Positions 46,001-54,547 of a stretch of 64,000 nt of DNA are shown here, in pieces. The notes beneath the pieces are model-generated. The model was not told the origin of the DNA. It ran no database searches and saw only the letters and a program-made list of their open reading frames with translations. The translations under genes and the position numbers were made by a program. Each line of letters starts with the position of its first letter. The stretch's first letter is position 1. Source of the stretch: Flagellimonas meridianipacifica (lineage in GTDB: Bacteria; Bacteroidota; Bacteroidia; Flavobacteriales; Flavobacteriaceae); the NCBI RefSeq assembly GCF_003001695.1, contig NZ_PVYX01000002.1:620001-684000 (forward strand), written 5' to 3'.

Positions 46001-49000
46001 TTACTTCCGATACCACATTCCAATTTTTGGTAACGGACAGTCAGGGCTGTACCACAGAAACCAACGTGGTTACCATTACTCCTCCAGAAACCATCGCGGG
46101 TAGCGTTGTGGGAACAGACACGCAATGTGGTGATTTGACCAGCGGTATTGTGGAATTAATTCCTGATACAACCCAAGGGGTGCCTCCATATGAATTCAGT
46201 AATGATGGAGGAGCAACGTTTAGTAGCCAGAACATCTTTTCGGGATATGGACCGGGTTTGCAAACAGGGTTCGTAATACGAGATAGTAGGGGATGTGTAA
46301 GTCCAGTTTATGATGTTACTATTGGAAGCAGTACACCCTTGGATGCTACACCAACCCCTGTAGATGCAGTATGTTCTTCAGGTACAGTTGAAGGTTCGGT
46401 ATCCACAACAATCACAAACGGTGTTGCTCCTTTTGATTACGAGCTGTTTGACGCGAATGGCGGGTTAATTGCCTCATCAATTGGAACAACAAGTACAACG
46501 GTTACCTTTCCAAACTTGCCATTGGGTAACTATACTATAGTAACTCGCGATTCTGAAGGATGTGAAGACCGGGATGATTTTGTGATTGACCAAAACCAGC
46601 TTGATTTAATACCCTTAGATCCTGACCCACTATTGTGTAATGATACGTCGTTTCCATATCGGGTAAGGGCTGTTGGTGGTACGGCGCCTTACGAGTTCCG
46701 ACTTGTAGGTCAACCCACCTTTAACCCAGCCGACAATGCTCCAGTGCCTGGGGACACATATGATTTTACCGGACAGGTAGTTCCTGGCGTTACCTACTTT
46801 GTTGAAGTTAGGGACGCAAATGGATGTACCTATATAGAGGAAATTGACCCTATTGGACCGGCTAACCCTGTAGCGGTTGCTGCTACGGCTACAACGGCAT
46901 CCTGTAATATTTCCGGAAGCGGTGTGATTGACTATGATGTAACTGGAATTCCTGGTGGAAACTTTGAGGTTACTTTAGAAAACACAGATACTGGAGCGAC
47001 AATATCAGGGCCGCAAACATATTCAGGTCAAGCGATGCCCTTTAGTGATACCTTTACCGGTTTAGCTCCAGGAAACTATCAAATCATTGTAACCGACACG
47101 GATACAGGTTGTGCCGGAAGTACCTTGGTTTTTATTGGATTAAATTCTCCTTTTATAGCAGTGGACAGTAATGTGAACGCTACCTGTAACGCTGGTGCAT
47201 TTGTTACTGTAAGAGGATTTGGAAGCACAGGGCCTTATGAATATGCCTATGTGCCAACAGGAGACCCAACTCCTTCCACTTTTTCAACGGATACTACTTT
47301 TGAAATAGGAGCTCCTTATCCAACAGATTATGATTTTTATGTAAGGGATGCCAATGGATGTACCGCTTTTACCACTGCGACGGTCACTCAAGACCCAGGT
47401 ATACCTACACCAGCAATCGATGTAATCAATCAATGTACGGCTACTAGTGGTTACCAAATAAATGTAATAGCACCTCTAACAACTGGACCCGCCCCTGAAA
47501 CTACTTTTCAGTACGATATTGGAAGTGGTTTTCAGAGTAGCCCCAACTTCGTTGTTCCCAATCCGGGGAGCTATGTAATTACGATAAGAGATGGTAATGG
47601 TTGTACGACCACGGTAAATGCGGATGTTTTTGATTTCTTCGCGATTACTGCAGACGCCACTTCTTTACCTACGTGTAACGCGGGTGATGGTGAGATTACA
47701 GTCAATACCACAGGAGGTAGTGGAAATTTTGAATTTCAACTAAGAGATGCTGTCACTTTAGCTAATATTGGAGCTGCTCAAACTTCCAACACCTTTATCA
47801 ATGTTTTACCTGGAGACTATAATATTTTGGTGACGGATTTAAGTTCCAATACAACACCCTTATGTACTGATGAGGCAGTTGTAAATGTATCTCTTGTAAA
47901 CACTCCCGTTATTACGGCTACTCCAAGTACAAATGTAAGTTGCCATAATGCAGGTGACGGTACCATTGCAGTAGAATTACAACCTGGAAGTGATACTGAC
48001 ACTCCTTTGAGCTATGTTTTATATGATGGTGCAACCACGACAATCGTAGCAGGACCGCAGCCTATGGCTTTGTTTGATAATTTGGCGCCTGGCACGTATC
48101 AAGTCGAAGTTGTTTCGGATAGGGGATGTTCAGATCGTTCTGGAAACGTAATCATTACAGAACCAACTGAACTATTGGCCAATGCGATTAATACCGATTT
48201 TACCTGTAATCCTGCGAGTAATCAGTTCAGTACAGCGACAATTACCATTTTCACCGATTCCAATGGAGATGGTACAGGTACGGCAACAGGTACGGGGCCG
48301 TACACCTACAGTATGAATGATGGAACACCTCAATTTGATGGTACCAACTTCCAAACCAGTAACACGTTCGAAGTAATTGATAATGGTACAAATCAAACCA
48401 TAATTCTAACAGCAAGAGACCAAAATGGTTGTGAAGACACCGCTACCGTGACTATCAACACACCAACGGATATAACGTTTAGTTTCAGTGTAAACGAGAT
48501 TACTTGTGATGCCACGGGGACAGGAGTAAGTCCAGGTTCTATCGACATCATAATAAACGAAGGACCAGGAAATTACGAGGTAGAGATTTTACCATTGGGC
48601 TCCGAGCCTGCTAGAAATTCTAGTGGAACCGATAGGGTAACGTGGGATATTTCCACACCTGGAGATTACATCTTTGCGGTTACCGATATTGGTAGTGGCG
48701 GATGTACTTACCTTACCCCCACAGTGACCATGCCGGAGTACAACAACATTGAAGCCACTATTGCGGAAGTGCGCCCAGTTACTTGTTTCAATGGTAATGA
48801 TGGCGAAATAAGTTTGGAGGTAAACCATTATAGTGGTCAATACAATTATGAAGTCTTTATGCGGGACAATGCTGGTGTAGAAACCTCTACCGGAGTTATA
48901 GGAAGTTTTGATACCAATGCCCCTATAAACACGCCTGAGATAATAACAGGGTTGCCTGCTGGTAATTTGGTGGTTCGCGTCGAAGCTCTGGATACACCGT

Positions 49001-51354
49001 TTTGTGATGTGGTAAGTAATGTGACTACCGTAAGATCTCCGGACCGGGAATTGACAGTTCCTCTGGTCCAAACAGGTGAAGTTACCTGTAATGTACCAGG
49101 TTTTGGTGAGATAACAGCTGCAGGAGATGGTGGCTGGGGTGGCTATGAGTATCAACTTATTGCCCCAGACGGAGTAACCGTTTTAGTGGACTATCCGAAC
49201 ACAAATCCTATTTTTCAAGGTTTGTCCACAGGTACTTATCGTGTAAATATTAGGGATGCAGAAGGATGTGAAAGATTCAGCACCATTAATTTGCCGCTGC
49301 CAACCCCTATTACCGCGGATATTCAAATCGTACAACCCTTGCGTTGTAACAATGATAACGATGGAATAATAGAAGCGTTCAACGTTGCTGGAGGGCAAGG
49401 GGCAGGAAACTATCTCTATCAATTAAATCGAATTACAGATGGCACAAACAGTGGTCTTCAAACCACACCTACCTTCGCTAATCTTTCAGCAGGGGATTAT
49501 ACCATAACCATTTTCGATGGATGGAACTGTAGTTTTACCACCATACCGATTACAGTGCAAGACCCAGAAATTGTGATTGCCCAATTGGTTGAGCTTCAAC
49601 CTCCAGGATGTGGAGATTTGGGTAGAATGGAACTTACGGTAACAAACCCTGAGGTTGGAGTGGATTATTTTTATAGGAGATCAGGTACTGCCGACCCATT
49701 TACCCCTTTCGGAGTAGGTATGACAAGTATTGAAATATTGGCAGACATTACTGTGGACCCAGGTCCCTTCCAATACGATGTTCAGAATTCCAATGGTTGT
49801 CCATTTGAACTTTCAAATCAGATTTCATTGGACCCAGCGGCTCCGTTGGTCATTGCGCTCGATTTGACGAATGCTACAATCAATTGTGCTGGTGAAGCGA
49901 CAGGTATTATTCGTTCAGAAGCCTTTGGAGGTATTGGTAGCTATATGTATACCTTATTGAATTCCAATACACCTCCCAACCCGACGGCCACAAATACGGT
50001 TAGATCTGCCCAAGGTTCAGGTATTTTTAGAAATCTTGCACCCGGAACTTACTACGTTTATGCCCAAAGTGGTGGTTGTGAGGCCATTTCAACACCAATC
50101 GTGATTGAACCTAAGCCACCGTTGGTATTGGAGTATTTAGAAGCTGTACCGGTATTGTGTGCTGGAGATAGCAATGGTCAAATCATAATCGAAGCCAGTG
50201 GAGGTACAGGAGCTATACGTTATTCCATTTCGGACAATTTGAGTGAATTCTTTGTGGGGGATGACCCTGTACATCCGAACAGACGAACGTTTACAGATTT
50301 ACCTCCTAGAAGCTATGATATCATTATTCAGGATGATTTGGGTTGTACCATTACCCGTACGGTTGAGATTACCCAGCCGATGGAACTTCTTGCCGGAGTG
50401 GTTTCCACAACCCCAGAGACCTGTTTGGGAGATGAAGATGGAACCATGACGCTATCTGTTACTGGAGGAACTGCACCATATTATACTAGTGTCAATTCTG
50501 CAGATGATGCGGATTTTGTCCAAAATGATACAATGTTCTTTGATAATCTTGCAGGAGGTGAAACCTACGTTGTATTCGTAAGAGATGCCAACGGATGTGA
50601 GACCCAGGTAATTGCTGATATTGATTTTGGTATCGAGATTATGGCGGAACCCATAGTGGAGTATGGTTGTGAAGGTATCTTCCCCAATAGTACCACTACA
50701 ATTTCGGTTCAGGATAGTTCGTTATTACCCAATTTACTGTTTTCTTTAGATGTAGAAGATGTTCAGTTAGCTTCAGACCAGCGAATTTTTGCTGACTTAG
50801 CTCCCGGCGAACATACTGTGTATATCTACCATCAAAATGGTTGTATAACCTTCGTCGAATTCGAAATTGATGCCTACGAACCTCTTGTTTTAGAAGCAGA
50901 AAAAACAGGTCCCAATGAAATTACGGCTACGGCGTCTGGAGGATTTGGCGGGTATGAATACTTCTTCCAAGGAGAATCTACAGGGGAAAATAACGTGTTC
51001 AATATTATTGAAGATGCGACGGTAAATATTATGGTGGTTGACCAAAACGGTTGTGTTGCCAACTTTGTATTGCCATTCAATTTTGAAGGTATGCCCGATT
51101 TCCCTCCCTTTTTCACTCCGGATGGTGATAATATGAACGATTTCTGGTACCCACAGAACAGAGAGTTCTTCCCAAACATCGATGTCATTATCTACGACCG
51201 CTACGGTAGGGTAGTAGCACGATTGGATCAAGTGAGAAAATGGGACGGTACTTATGAGGGGTCACCCCTGCCAACCGGTGATTATTGGTATGTGGTAAAT
51301 GCAAACGACTCAGAAAAGCAACAGTTCGTAGGACATTTCACACTACTTAGGTAA
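43039..51354 (+). CDS. Giant SprB-repeat surface protein with gliding-associated (T9SS type B) C-terminal domain
   Basis: 2771 aa. Signal peptide to about residue 29 (VLA). From about residue 185 to 2685 there are 28-29 SprB-type repeats of roughly 85-90 residues. Each starts near a Cys (VTCxGxxDG), passes GGTxPYxYS and NLxxGxYxIxVxDxxGC, and so usually has two cysteines. The last ~85 residues are the gliding-motility C-terminal domain (FTPDGDNMNDFWYP, YDRYGRVVARLDQ, GDYWYVV). SprB-like proteins are mobile adhesins moved by the gliding machinery and exported by type IX secretion. No porP/sprF gene follows. Confidence 0.93.
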   Translation: MLPRKTRHLIYAVLFISASIYGTTVLAETSVDGLISKAVSVISESTAEKESTVLESKQSTLNGSFSSMASPMFMTIIQGADEQVVCPNDGSTLAKFFLCGTSDTRTLSLSQSGSNYEWQQLDPNTCAPTVVEDCPTINASCTWNTVGTNPTFVLATNGEFRVRVDSGQYFYFKSTLNPLDPQLIHEDIICGNPGRVEVTNVPAGYEYSLNNAGGPYQDDPFFDITAPGDYRVFVRLRNSPSSACVFPSNMVTVQDLNINVDVTANDILCSGELGSIDVQVSGVPGFYTYRLIKNGVTVDTFGPNAADAYTFANVGTGVYSIRVDTNDCSETINLDVNGDPIEIGSGISPLDVSATASDSFGCGATSIDVDVATSGGTAPYRFSVDGGPFGPTYTGTSSFPVTTSGTYSVLVEDANGCQRSALVDVQDIPPPTYTLTEEDANCGGSNNGRITVNIVNGFGYEIEYSADNGATFQISNVFSNLAPGTYDIVLRYQQDTFVCTTTPQVATIGTPSNITATANADSAPTCLNETGGQITISGVSGGTGPYEFSIGAGFGTNPVFPNLGVGTYTPLVRDANGCVQPLPDIVFNTLDKPTDMDFAISSLNCITTTATIDVTVTDGTAPYTYEIIAPAASAINNGTNNSFVGLGLGTYTFRVTDAEGCSYDENYAITDISSIGVQAQQTRVVTCVGDSDGEGRYLVDGFNLTYSYSIDGGTVFTGQTNSIIPLTGLAAGSYVITVTDEETNCTDTSTLVIEEPSTAFAISSLDVTAMSCQNGNIGAVRVNTVGGWGGNRYTLTQPDGSTRGPKNGPVFSNLSQDGLYQVSVTDANGCTVTDSFTLTQLDAPTLTLDLGSSDLCYDNFNAATLVVNASLGAAPYQYRINGGPLGASNTFNGLTPGTYTIEVVDANDCRDTVTRTIEPQVVANATIIQELDCAGPPAQIQVDISNGYTSGGDYDIYEVSINGAPYTSNSNNITGNSFVYNIPNDGSITSDTTFQFLVTDSQGCTTETNVVTITPPETIAGSVVGTDTQCGDLTSGIVELIPDTTQGVPPYEFSNDGGATFSSQNIFSGYGPGLQTGFVIRDSRGCVSPVYDVTIGSSTPLDATPTPVDAVCSSGTVEGSVSTTITNGVAPFDYELFDANGGLIASSIGTTSTTVTFPNLPLGNYTIVTRDSEGCEDRDDFVIDQNQLDLIPLDPDPLLCNDTSFPYRVRAVGGTAPYEFRLVGQPTFNPADNAPVPGDTYDFTGQVVPGVTYFVEVRDANGCTYIEEIDPIGPANPVAVAATATTASCNISGSGVIDYDVTGIPGGNFEVTLENTDTGATISGPQTYSGQAMPFSDTFTGLAPGNYQIIVTDTDTGCAGSTLVFIGLNSPFIAVDSNVNATCNAGAFVTVRGFGSTGPYEYAYVPTGDPTPSTFSTDTTFEIGAPYPTDYDFYVRDANGCTAFTTATVTQDPGIPTPAIDVINQCTATSGYQINVIAPLTTGPAPETTFQYDIGSGFQSSPNFVVPNPGSYVITIRDGNGCTTTVNADVFDFFAITADATSLPTCNAGDGEITVNTTGGSGNFEFQLRDAVTLANIGAAQTSNTFINVLPGDYNILVTDLSSNTTPLCTDEAVVNVSLVNTPVITATPSTNVSCHNAGDGTIAVELQPGSDTDTPLSYVLYDGATTTIVAGPQPMALFDNLAPGTYQVEVVSDRGCSDRSGNVIITEPTELLANAINTDFTCNPASNQFSTATITIFTDSNGDGTGTATGTGPYTYSMNDGTPQFDGTNFQTSNTFEVIDNGTNQTIILTARDQNGCEDTATVTINTPTDITFSFSVNEITCDATGTGVSPGSIDIIINEGPGNYEVEILPLGSEPARNSSGTDRVTWDISTPGDYIFAVTDIGSGGCTYLTPTVTMPEYNNIEATIAEVRPVTCFNGNDGEISLEVNHYSGQYNYEVFMRDNAGVETSTGVIGSFDTNAPINTPEIITGLPAGNLVVRVEALDTPFCDVVSNVTTVRSPDRELTVPLVQTGEVTCNVPGFGEITAAGDGGWGGYEYQLIAPDGVTVLVDYPNTNPIFQGLSTGTYRVNIRDAEGCERFSTINLPLPTPITADIQIVQPLRCNNDNDGIIEAFNVAGGQGAGNYLYQLNRITDGTNSGLQTTPTFANLSAGDYTITIFDGWNCSFTTIPITVQDPEIVIAQLVELQPPGCGDLGRMELTVTNPEVGVDYFYRRSGTADPFTPFGVGMTSIEILADITVDPGPFQYDVQNSNGCPFELSNQISLDPAAPLVIALDLTNATINCAGEATGIIRSEAFGGIGSYMYTLLNSNTPPNPTATNTVRSAQGSGIFRNLAPGTYYVYAQSGGCEAISTPIVIEPKPPLVLEYLEAVPVLCAGDSNGQIIIEASGGTGAIRYSISDNLSEFFVGDDPVHPNRRTFTDLPPRSYDIIIQDDLGCTITRTVEITQPMELLAGVVSTTPETCLGDEDGTMTLSVTGGTAPYYTSVNSADDADFVQNDTMFFDNLAGGETYVVFVRDANGCETQVIADIDFGIEIMAEPIVEYGCEGIFPNSTTTISVQDSSLLPNLLFSLDVEDVQLASDQRIFADLAPGEHTVYIYHQNGCITFVEFEIDAYEPLVLEAEKTGPNEITATASGGFGGYEYFFQGESTGENNVFNIIEDATVNIMVVDQNGCVANFVLPFNFEGMPDFPPFFTPDGDNMNDFWYPQNREFFPNIDVIIYDRYGRVVARLDQVRKWDGTYEGSPLPTGDYWYVVNANDSEKQQFVGHFTLLR

Positions 51355-51494
51355 TCAAAAGCGTTTTTTATACTATATTTAGAGAATATTAAAAATGCTG
51401 GTCTTAGACCAATTGAGAAACCAATATTGACCTAATTTCTTTTGTCCCTGAAAAGAAAAATAGTTTTCGGGAAGCAAAGGACAGTAAACCAGAA

Positions 51495-51791
51495 ATGAAT
51501 AAAAACCTAAACACCCAAATTTCTTCTTTTCTTCTTGATGAAACGCTAAATTTTAACCATTCTATTTTTCGTCTTAATCTCTATCTGAGCGGATATAGCG
51601 AAGCGTACAAACCTTACAAAATTGATTATCATACGGTTCTTACAAGTTATTATCTGTGGGGAGGCCAAAATCTGGAAGAATTTTGTCAAGACCAAACCTT
51701 GAGTTATTTCTTATTGAATCCAATCAATGATTCCCCTGAAGCTAGAGAAGCATTGAGCTTGGAAATTCGGGAATTCTTATCTGGAAAATAA
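51495..51791 (+). CDS. Small protein of unknown function
   Basis: 98 aa, soluble, helical and rich in aromatic residues (LNFNHSIFRLNLYLSGY, YYLWGGQNLEEFCQD). No signal peptide or membrane helix. Codon use and length look genuine. It lies 140 bp after the giant adhesin and 75 bp before tRNA-Pro. The 140-bp gap holds a short palindrome (TGGTCT-T-AGACCA) and no clear promoter. Confidence 0.55.
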   Translation: MNKNLNTQISSFLLDETLNFNHSIFRLNLYLSGYSEAYKPYKIDYHTVLTSYYLWGGQNLEEFCQDQTLSYFLLNPINDSPEAREALSLEIREFLSGK

Positions 51792-51847
51792 ATTTTAGGA
51801 TAATCGGTCAATTGCCTAAAAGAAAGTTTTTAATTCAGTAAAATTTA

Positions 51848-51855
51848 TATTTTTG
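51848..51855 (+). promoter_or_regulatory. -7 promoter box of tRNA-Pro
   Basis: TATTTTTG (TAnnTTTG), 11 bp before the mature tRNA 5' end. Confidence 0.5.
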
Positions 51856-51866
51856 CAATCCATTTT

Positions 51867-51940
51867 CGGGATGTGGCGCAGTCTGGTAGCGTACACGCAT
51901 GGGGTGCGTGTGGTCGCTGGTTCGAATCCAGTCATCCCGA
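51867..51940 (+). tRNA. tRNA-Pro (anticodon GGG)
   Basis: 74 nt. Acceptor stem CGGGATG (51867-51873) pairs with CATCCCG (51933-51939), discriminator A. The anticodon stem CACGC/GCGTG encloses loop ATGGGGT, giving anticodon GGG at 51901-51903 (codons CCC and CCU). The T arm CTGG-TTCGAAT-CCAG is canonical. The 3' CCA is not encoded. It stands alone and marks the edge of the accessory region to its right. Confidence 0.96.
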
Positions 51941-51963
51941 CTTTTACATAATTTTAACATTTT

Positions 51964-51995
51964 AAAGTCCTGATTGCCAGGACTTTAGTTTTTTT
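51964..51995 (+). terminator. Rho-independent terminator after tRNA-Pro
   Basis: AAAGTCCTG (51964-51972), loop ATTGC, CAGGACTTT (51978-51986), then AG and seven T. Perfect 9-bp stem. Confidence 0.88.
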
Positions 51996-52417
51996 GAAAG
52001 AATCCCAAAAGTATGCAAAAACACTCTTAAAAGTTACCTATTCGGTTACCTACTTTTTCCCCTGCTTTGGGATGGCCCGTGTTTCCTGGGTTTCAAGGGC
52101 TTTGGGTGTCGGGCAACCAGGTCGCAAAACGTCTGTTTTTATCTAAACATCTGATTTTATGATACTTAATAGCATTCAATCACGGTAATTTTTTGGTTCA
52201 TTCATACAATTAATGCCAATTTGTTTCAATTTGGCGATGAGGTTCGTCGGGCTGACGTACCGACTCATTTCTTCGTAAAACCTTGGAAGTGGATGTTCGT
52301 TGTGTTTTTTGATTTTCCGCGAATTATTATTGGGAATTAAGATTGAGGATAAGCATCAAATAGAGAAGTGAAATATGTCCTATAAAACCTTCCATTTAAA
52401 GGACAAACAGCAAACTT
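51996..52417. other. Gene-poor region between tRNA-Pro and the accessory gene run
   Basis: About 420 bp with no intact gene. The part 52060-52135 is clearly more GC-rich than its surroundings, and the rest is AT-rich. A short decayed reading frame lies on the minus strand (52176-52355). No integrase, no IS end and no second copy of the tRNA 3' end was noticed. Being directly downstream of a tRNA, it may be an integration scar. Confidence 0.5.
52176..52355 (-). pseudogene. Possible gene remnant (C-terminal fragment)
   Basis: The minus strand is open for 59 codons between stops and reads as plausible protein near its end: KKHNEHPLPRFYEEMSRY, then VSPTNLIAKLKQIGINC, ending MNEPKNYRD. The only in-frame ATGs leave at most about 28 residues, so no full gene is present. 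It looks like the tail of a lost gene; the family is not recognised. Confidence 0.35.
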
Positions 52418-52864
52418 CTATTCGGTAATTTCTTTGAGTTTGGATAAAGCCCTTGGCCAAGATTCTTTGAAGTAGTCTTCCCATTCTGGAGCGGAGTCCA
52501 TTCGTATCTTAAGAATGGTCGTACCGTTTTCTGAAATGAACGTATACTCCTCCAGAGCCCCTGCAAAGGCATCCACTTTTTCCCCTACAATTATTTCTTC
52601 TCCGTCCTCTAAAATTCCAGTATGTTCAATACTTACGAACTCATTAGCACGGTTTTCGTTGATACGACTTACCATTCCACAGGCTTTCCCGTCGGCATCA
52701 TCGGACAAAAAGAGAATTTTTGAGCCTTTATCCCAACTTCCTTTATAACGGGAGGTAGGGCTAAACTCAGCCGTCCATTCCTCGAAGGTATTTTTGTCCA
52801 ACATTGTTTGATACACTTTTGATGTTGGTGCATTGATTTTGATTTCAAAATGCAGTGTTTTCAT
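52418..52864 (-). CDS. SRPBCC (AHSA1-like) ligand-binding protein
   Basis: 148 aa. HFEIKINAPTSKVYQTMLD at the start and the C-terminal helix EWEDYFKESWPRALSKLKEI are the SRPBCC/Bet v 1-like frame, with a hydrophobic cavity for a small ligand. No assigned ligand. Follows the cupin gene by 3 bp and ends the minus-strand run. Confidence 0.85.
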   Translation of the reverse strand: MKTLHFEIKINAPTSKVYQTMLDKNTFEEWTAEFSPTSRYKGSWDKGSKILFLSDDADGKACGMVSRINENRANEFVSIEHTGILEDGEEIIVGEKVDAFAGALEEYTFISENGTTILKIRMDSAPEWEDYFKESWPRALSKLKEITE

Positions 52865-52867
52865 CTT

Positions 52868-53221
52868 TTAGGTTTTAATGATTTCAACTTCTTCGGGAAT
52901 CATCAGGAACAAAGTACAACCCGTCAAAGACTTTACACCATGTTTTCCTGTTGGTGGTGTGCAAAGATAATCGCCCTGTTCCAATTGCTCACCTTCAATT
53001 TCGCAACTGCCTTTCAATACGAAGATCTCCTCCCCGGCTGGATGGTTATGATAGGGGTAAGACGCACCGGCTTCAAATTTGAGGAGAATGGTTTTTGAGC
53101 GGTTGGTAGGTTCATCAAAACGTAGTGATTTCACAAAAACACCTTCGTAACGCAAACCCTTTTCAATCAATGGTTGCCATTCTTTGCTTTTACTCTTGGT
53201 AATGTAATCTGCTATTGCCAT
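52868..53221 (-). CDS. Cupin-domain protein (ChrR-like)
   Basis: 117 aa. YPYHNHPAGEEIFVLKG is cupin motif 1 with metal-binding His, His and Glu; GVKSLTGCTLFL closes motif 2. Of the type found in ChrR-like anti-sigma C-termini and small detox dioxygenase-like cupins. The start at 53221 (MAIADYITKS) is preferred over 53257. Confidence 0.85.
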   Translation of the reverse strand: MAIADYITKSKSKEWQPLIEKGLRYEGVFVKSLRFDEPTNRSKTILLKFEAGASYPYHNHPAGEEIFVLKGSCEIEGEQLEQGDYLCTPPTGKHGVKSLTGCTLFLMIPEEVEIIKT

Positions 53222-53292
53222 GTTTTTATTACAAAATTCCATGCTTATTTTGAACACATCAATGGAAAATATGCGAAATCATTTGTACAATT

Positions 53293-54081
53293 CTAGGAAG
53301 CAATTGTTTTCAAATAGGCAGTGGGAGAATACCCTGTCTGCTTTTTGAAAAATTTGGAAAAGTAGTACTGATCTTCAAATCCTATACGTTGGGCCACTTC
53401 TTTCATCAATAAGTTCTCATAGTACATTAGCCTTTTGGCCTCAGAAATCTGTAAACCAAAAATTACGGTCAAAGCTGTCTTTCCCGTATATGACTTGGAA
53501 AGCTCATTGAGACGTACGGTTGTTGTACCAAGTTTTTGTGCCAATTCCTTTAGGGAAACGAATTCTCCAAAATCATTTCGGACCAGTTCAAGAAATCTCA
53601 AAAAAAGGGCATCTGGTTTCCAGATTTCATATCCATTGACAATCCGGGCTCGATTGATTTCAACCAGTAGCAGCGAAACATACGAATGGATTGAAATGAG
53701 ATATTGATAGGGCTGAACAAAAAATTCCTTGAAAATCATTTCCAATATTCCAGAAATCTGTTCTGGACTTGGAATGGCAATCAATTCATTCTCATCAAAA
53801 TGGCAGAACAGACCGTTTTGAAAAACAAGCTCAATGTCATGGTCTGTCTTACAGAAAAAATCAAGCGTGAAATCCAGCATGAAACCCATTGCTTTGTTCT
53901 GCTCCAAAATGCCAAAATATTGCCCTGAGGTAATGGTCAACAACTCACTTTTGGACAATCGGAGCTTCTTGTCATCTACCCGCAACAACAAATCTCCAGA
54001 GGTGCACCATAAGAGTATATACTTCTTCTCCCTTTTTGGGGCATAAGGTTGGATATGTTCAAGTCTATCAATGGAAATCAT
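53293..54081 (-). CDS. AraC-family transcriptional regulator
   Basis: 262 aa. The N-terminal 150 residues resemble a cupin-type sensing domain (YILLWCTSGDLLLRVDDKKL); the C-terminal double HTH runs from ELAQKLGTTTVRLNELSKSY to RIGFEDQYYFSKFFKKQTG. Start ATG at 54081; an upstream in-frame TTG at 54117 is less likely. It may control the small-enzyme genes around it. Confidence 0.88.
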   Translation of the reverse strand: MISIDRLEHIQPYAPKREKKYILLWCTSGDLLLRVDDKKLRLSKSELLTITSGQYFGILEQNKAMGFMLDFTLDFFCKTDHDIELVFQNGLFCHFDENELIAIPSPEQISGILEMIFKEFFVQPYQYLISIHSYVSLLLVEINRARIVNGYEIWKPDALFLRFLELVRNDFGEFVSLKELAQKLGTTTVRLNELSKSYTGKTALTVIFGLQISEAKRLMYYENLLMKEVAQRIGFEDQYYFSKFFKKQTGYSPTAYLKTIAS

Positions 54082-54135
54082 TGCCCAGTGTTTTTTCCTG
54101 TTTTGTTTTTTTGTCAAAAAAGGTGTTTATCGTTT

Positions 54136-54528
54136 TCACCTAGTTTCCTGAATCAGCGACAAAATGTTTCCCGCAGGGTCTTTGAACCAAGCAATACTTG
54201 GCCCAGAGTTTTCGCCAGAGCTCCAACAAATACCTCTTTCATCCGTCTCCATAGGTGCTTGGTATTGCTCGAAAGTAATCCCCTTGGCAGCTAGGCTATC
54301 CACTTCACTTCCAATATCATTGACCTCAAAATTGAGTACCGTAAATGTTGCTGGTTCATGGTTTTCTTTGGGGTAAATGATGAATCTATTGCTTCCACCC
54401 GCTTTGATTTCCAAAATTCCCATTTCGTTTTCAACGACTTCCAAACCTAGCGTTTCTCCATAGAATTTTTTGGAAGATTCCAAGTCGTTGGTTGAATAGG
54501 AATTGAACGTGTAACTTTCTTTTAGCAT
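54136..54528 (-). CDS. VOC-family protein (glyoxalase/bleomycin-resistance fold)
   Basis: 130 aa. SSKKFYGETLGLEVVENE is the first beta-alpha-beta unit; FKDPAGNILSLIQ is the final strand motif. The metal-binding Glu usual after DPxGN is Ser here, and the first-strand His is absent, so it is not a canonical metal-dependent glyoxalase. May bind or sequester small electrophiles or drugs. Confidence 0.85.
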   Translation of the reverse strand: MLKESYTFNSYSTNDLESSKKFYGETLGLEVVENEMGILEIKAGGSNRFIIYPKENHEPATFTVLNFEVNDIGSEVDSLAAKGITFEQYQAPMETDERGICWSSGENSGPSIAWFKDPAGNILSLIQETR

Positions 54529-54547
54529 CGGCTCCTACCTTATTTGA

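Noticed and set aside
48589..49155. 188-codon minus-strand frame inside the giant adhesin gene
   Set aside because: Low-complexity composition caused by the repetitive, Thr/Gly-rich coding strand; no protein features.
43600..50900. Tandem DNA repeats or a CRISPR-like array in the adhesin gene
   Set aside because: Repeat units are similar only at protein level and about 250-270 bp long with divergent DNA; no short identical repeats with spacers.
51355..51494. Hairpins after the giant adhesin gene as a terminator
   Set aside because: TGGTCT-T-AGACCA is too short, and the TCCCTGAAAA/TTTTCGGGA pairing has a bulge and no T-run; not convincing.
52000..52140. Short plus-strand reading frame in the GC-rich patch (VTYSVTYFF...GQPGRKTSVF)
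   Set aside because: Too short, no start codon in a sensible place, and no family I can name; treated as part of the non-coding scar.
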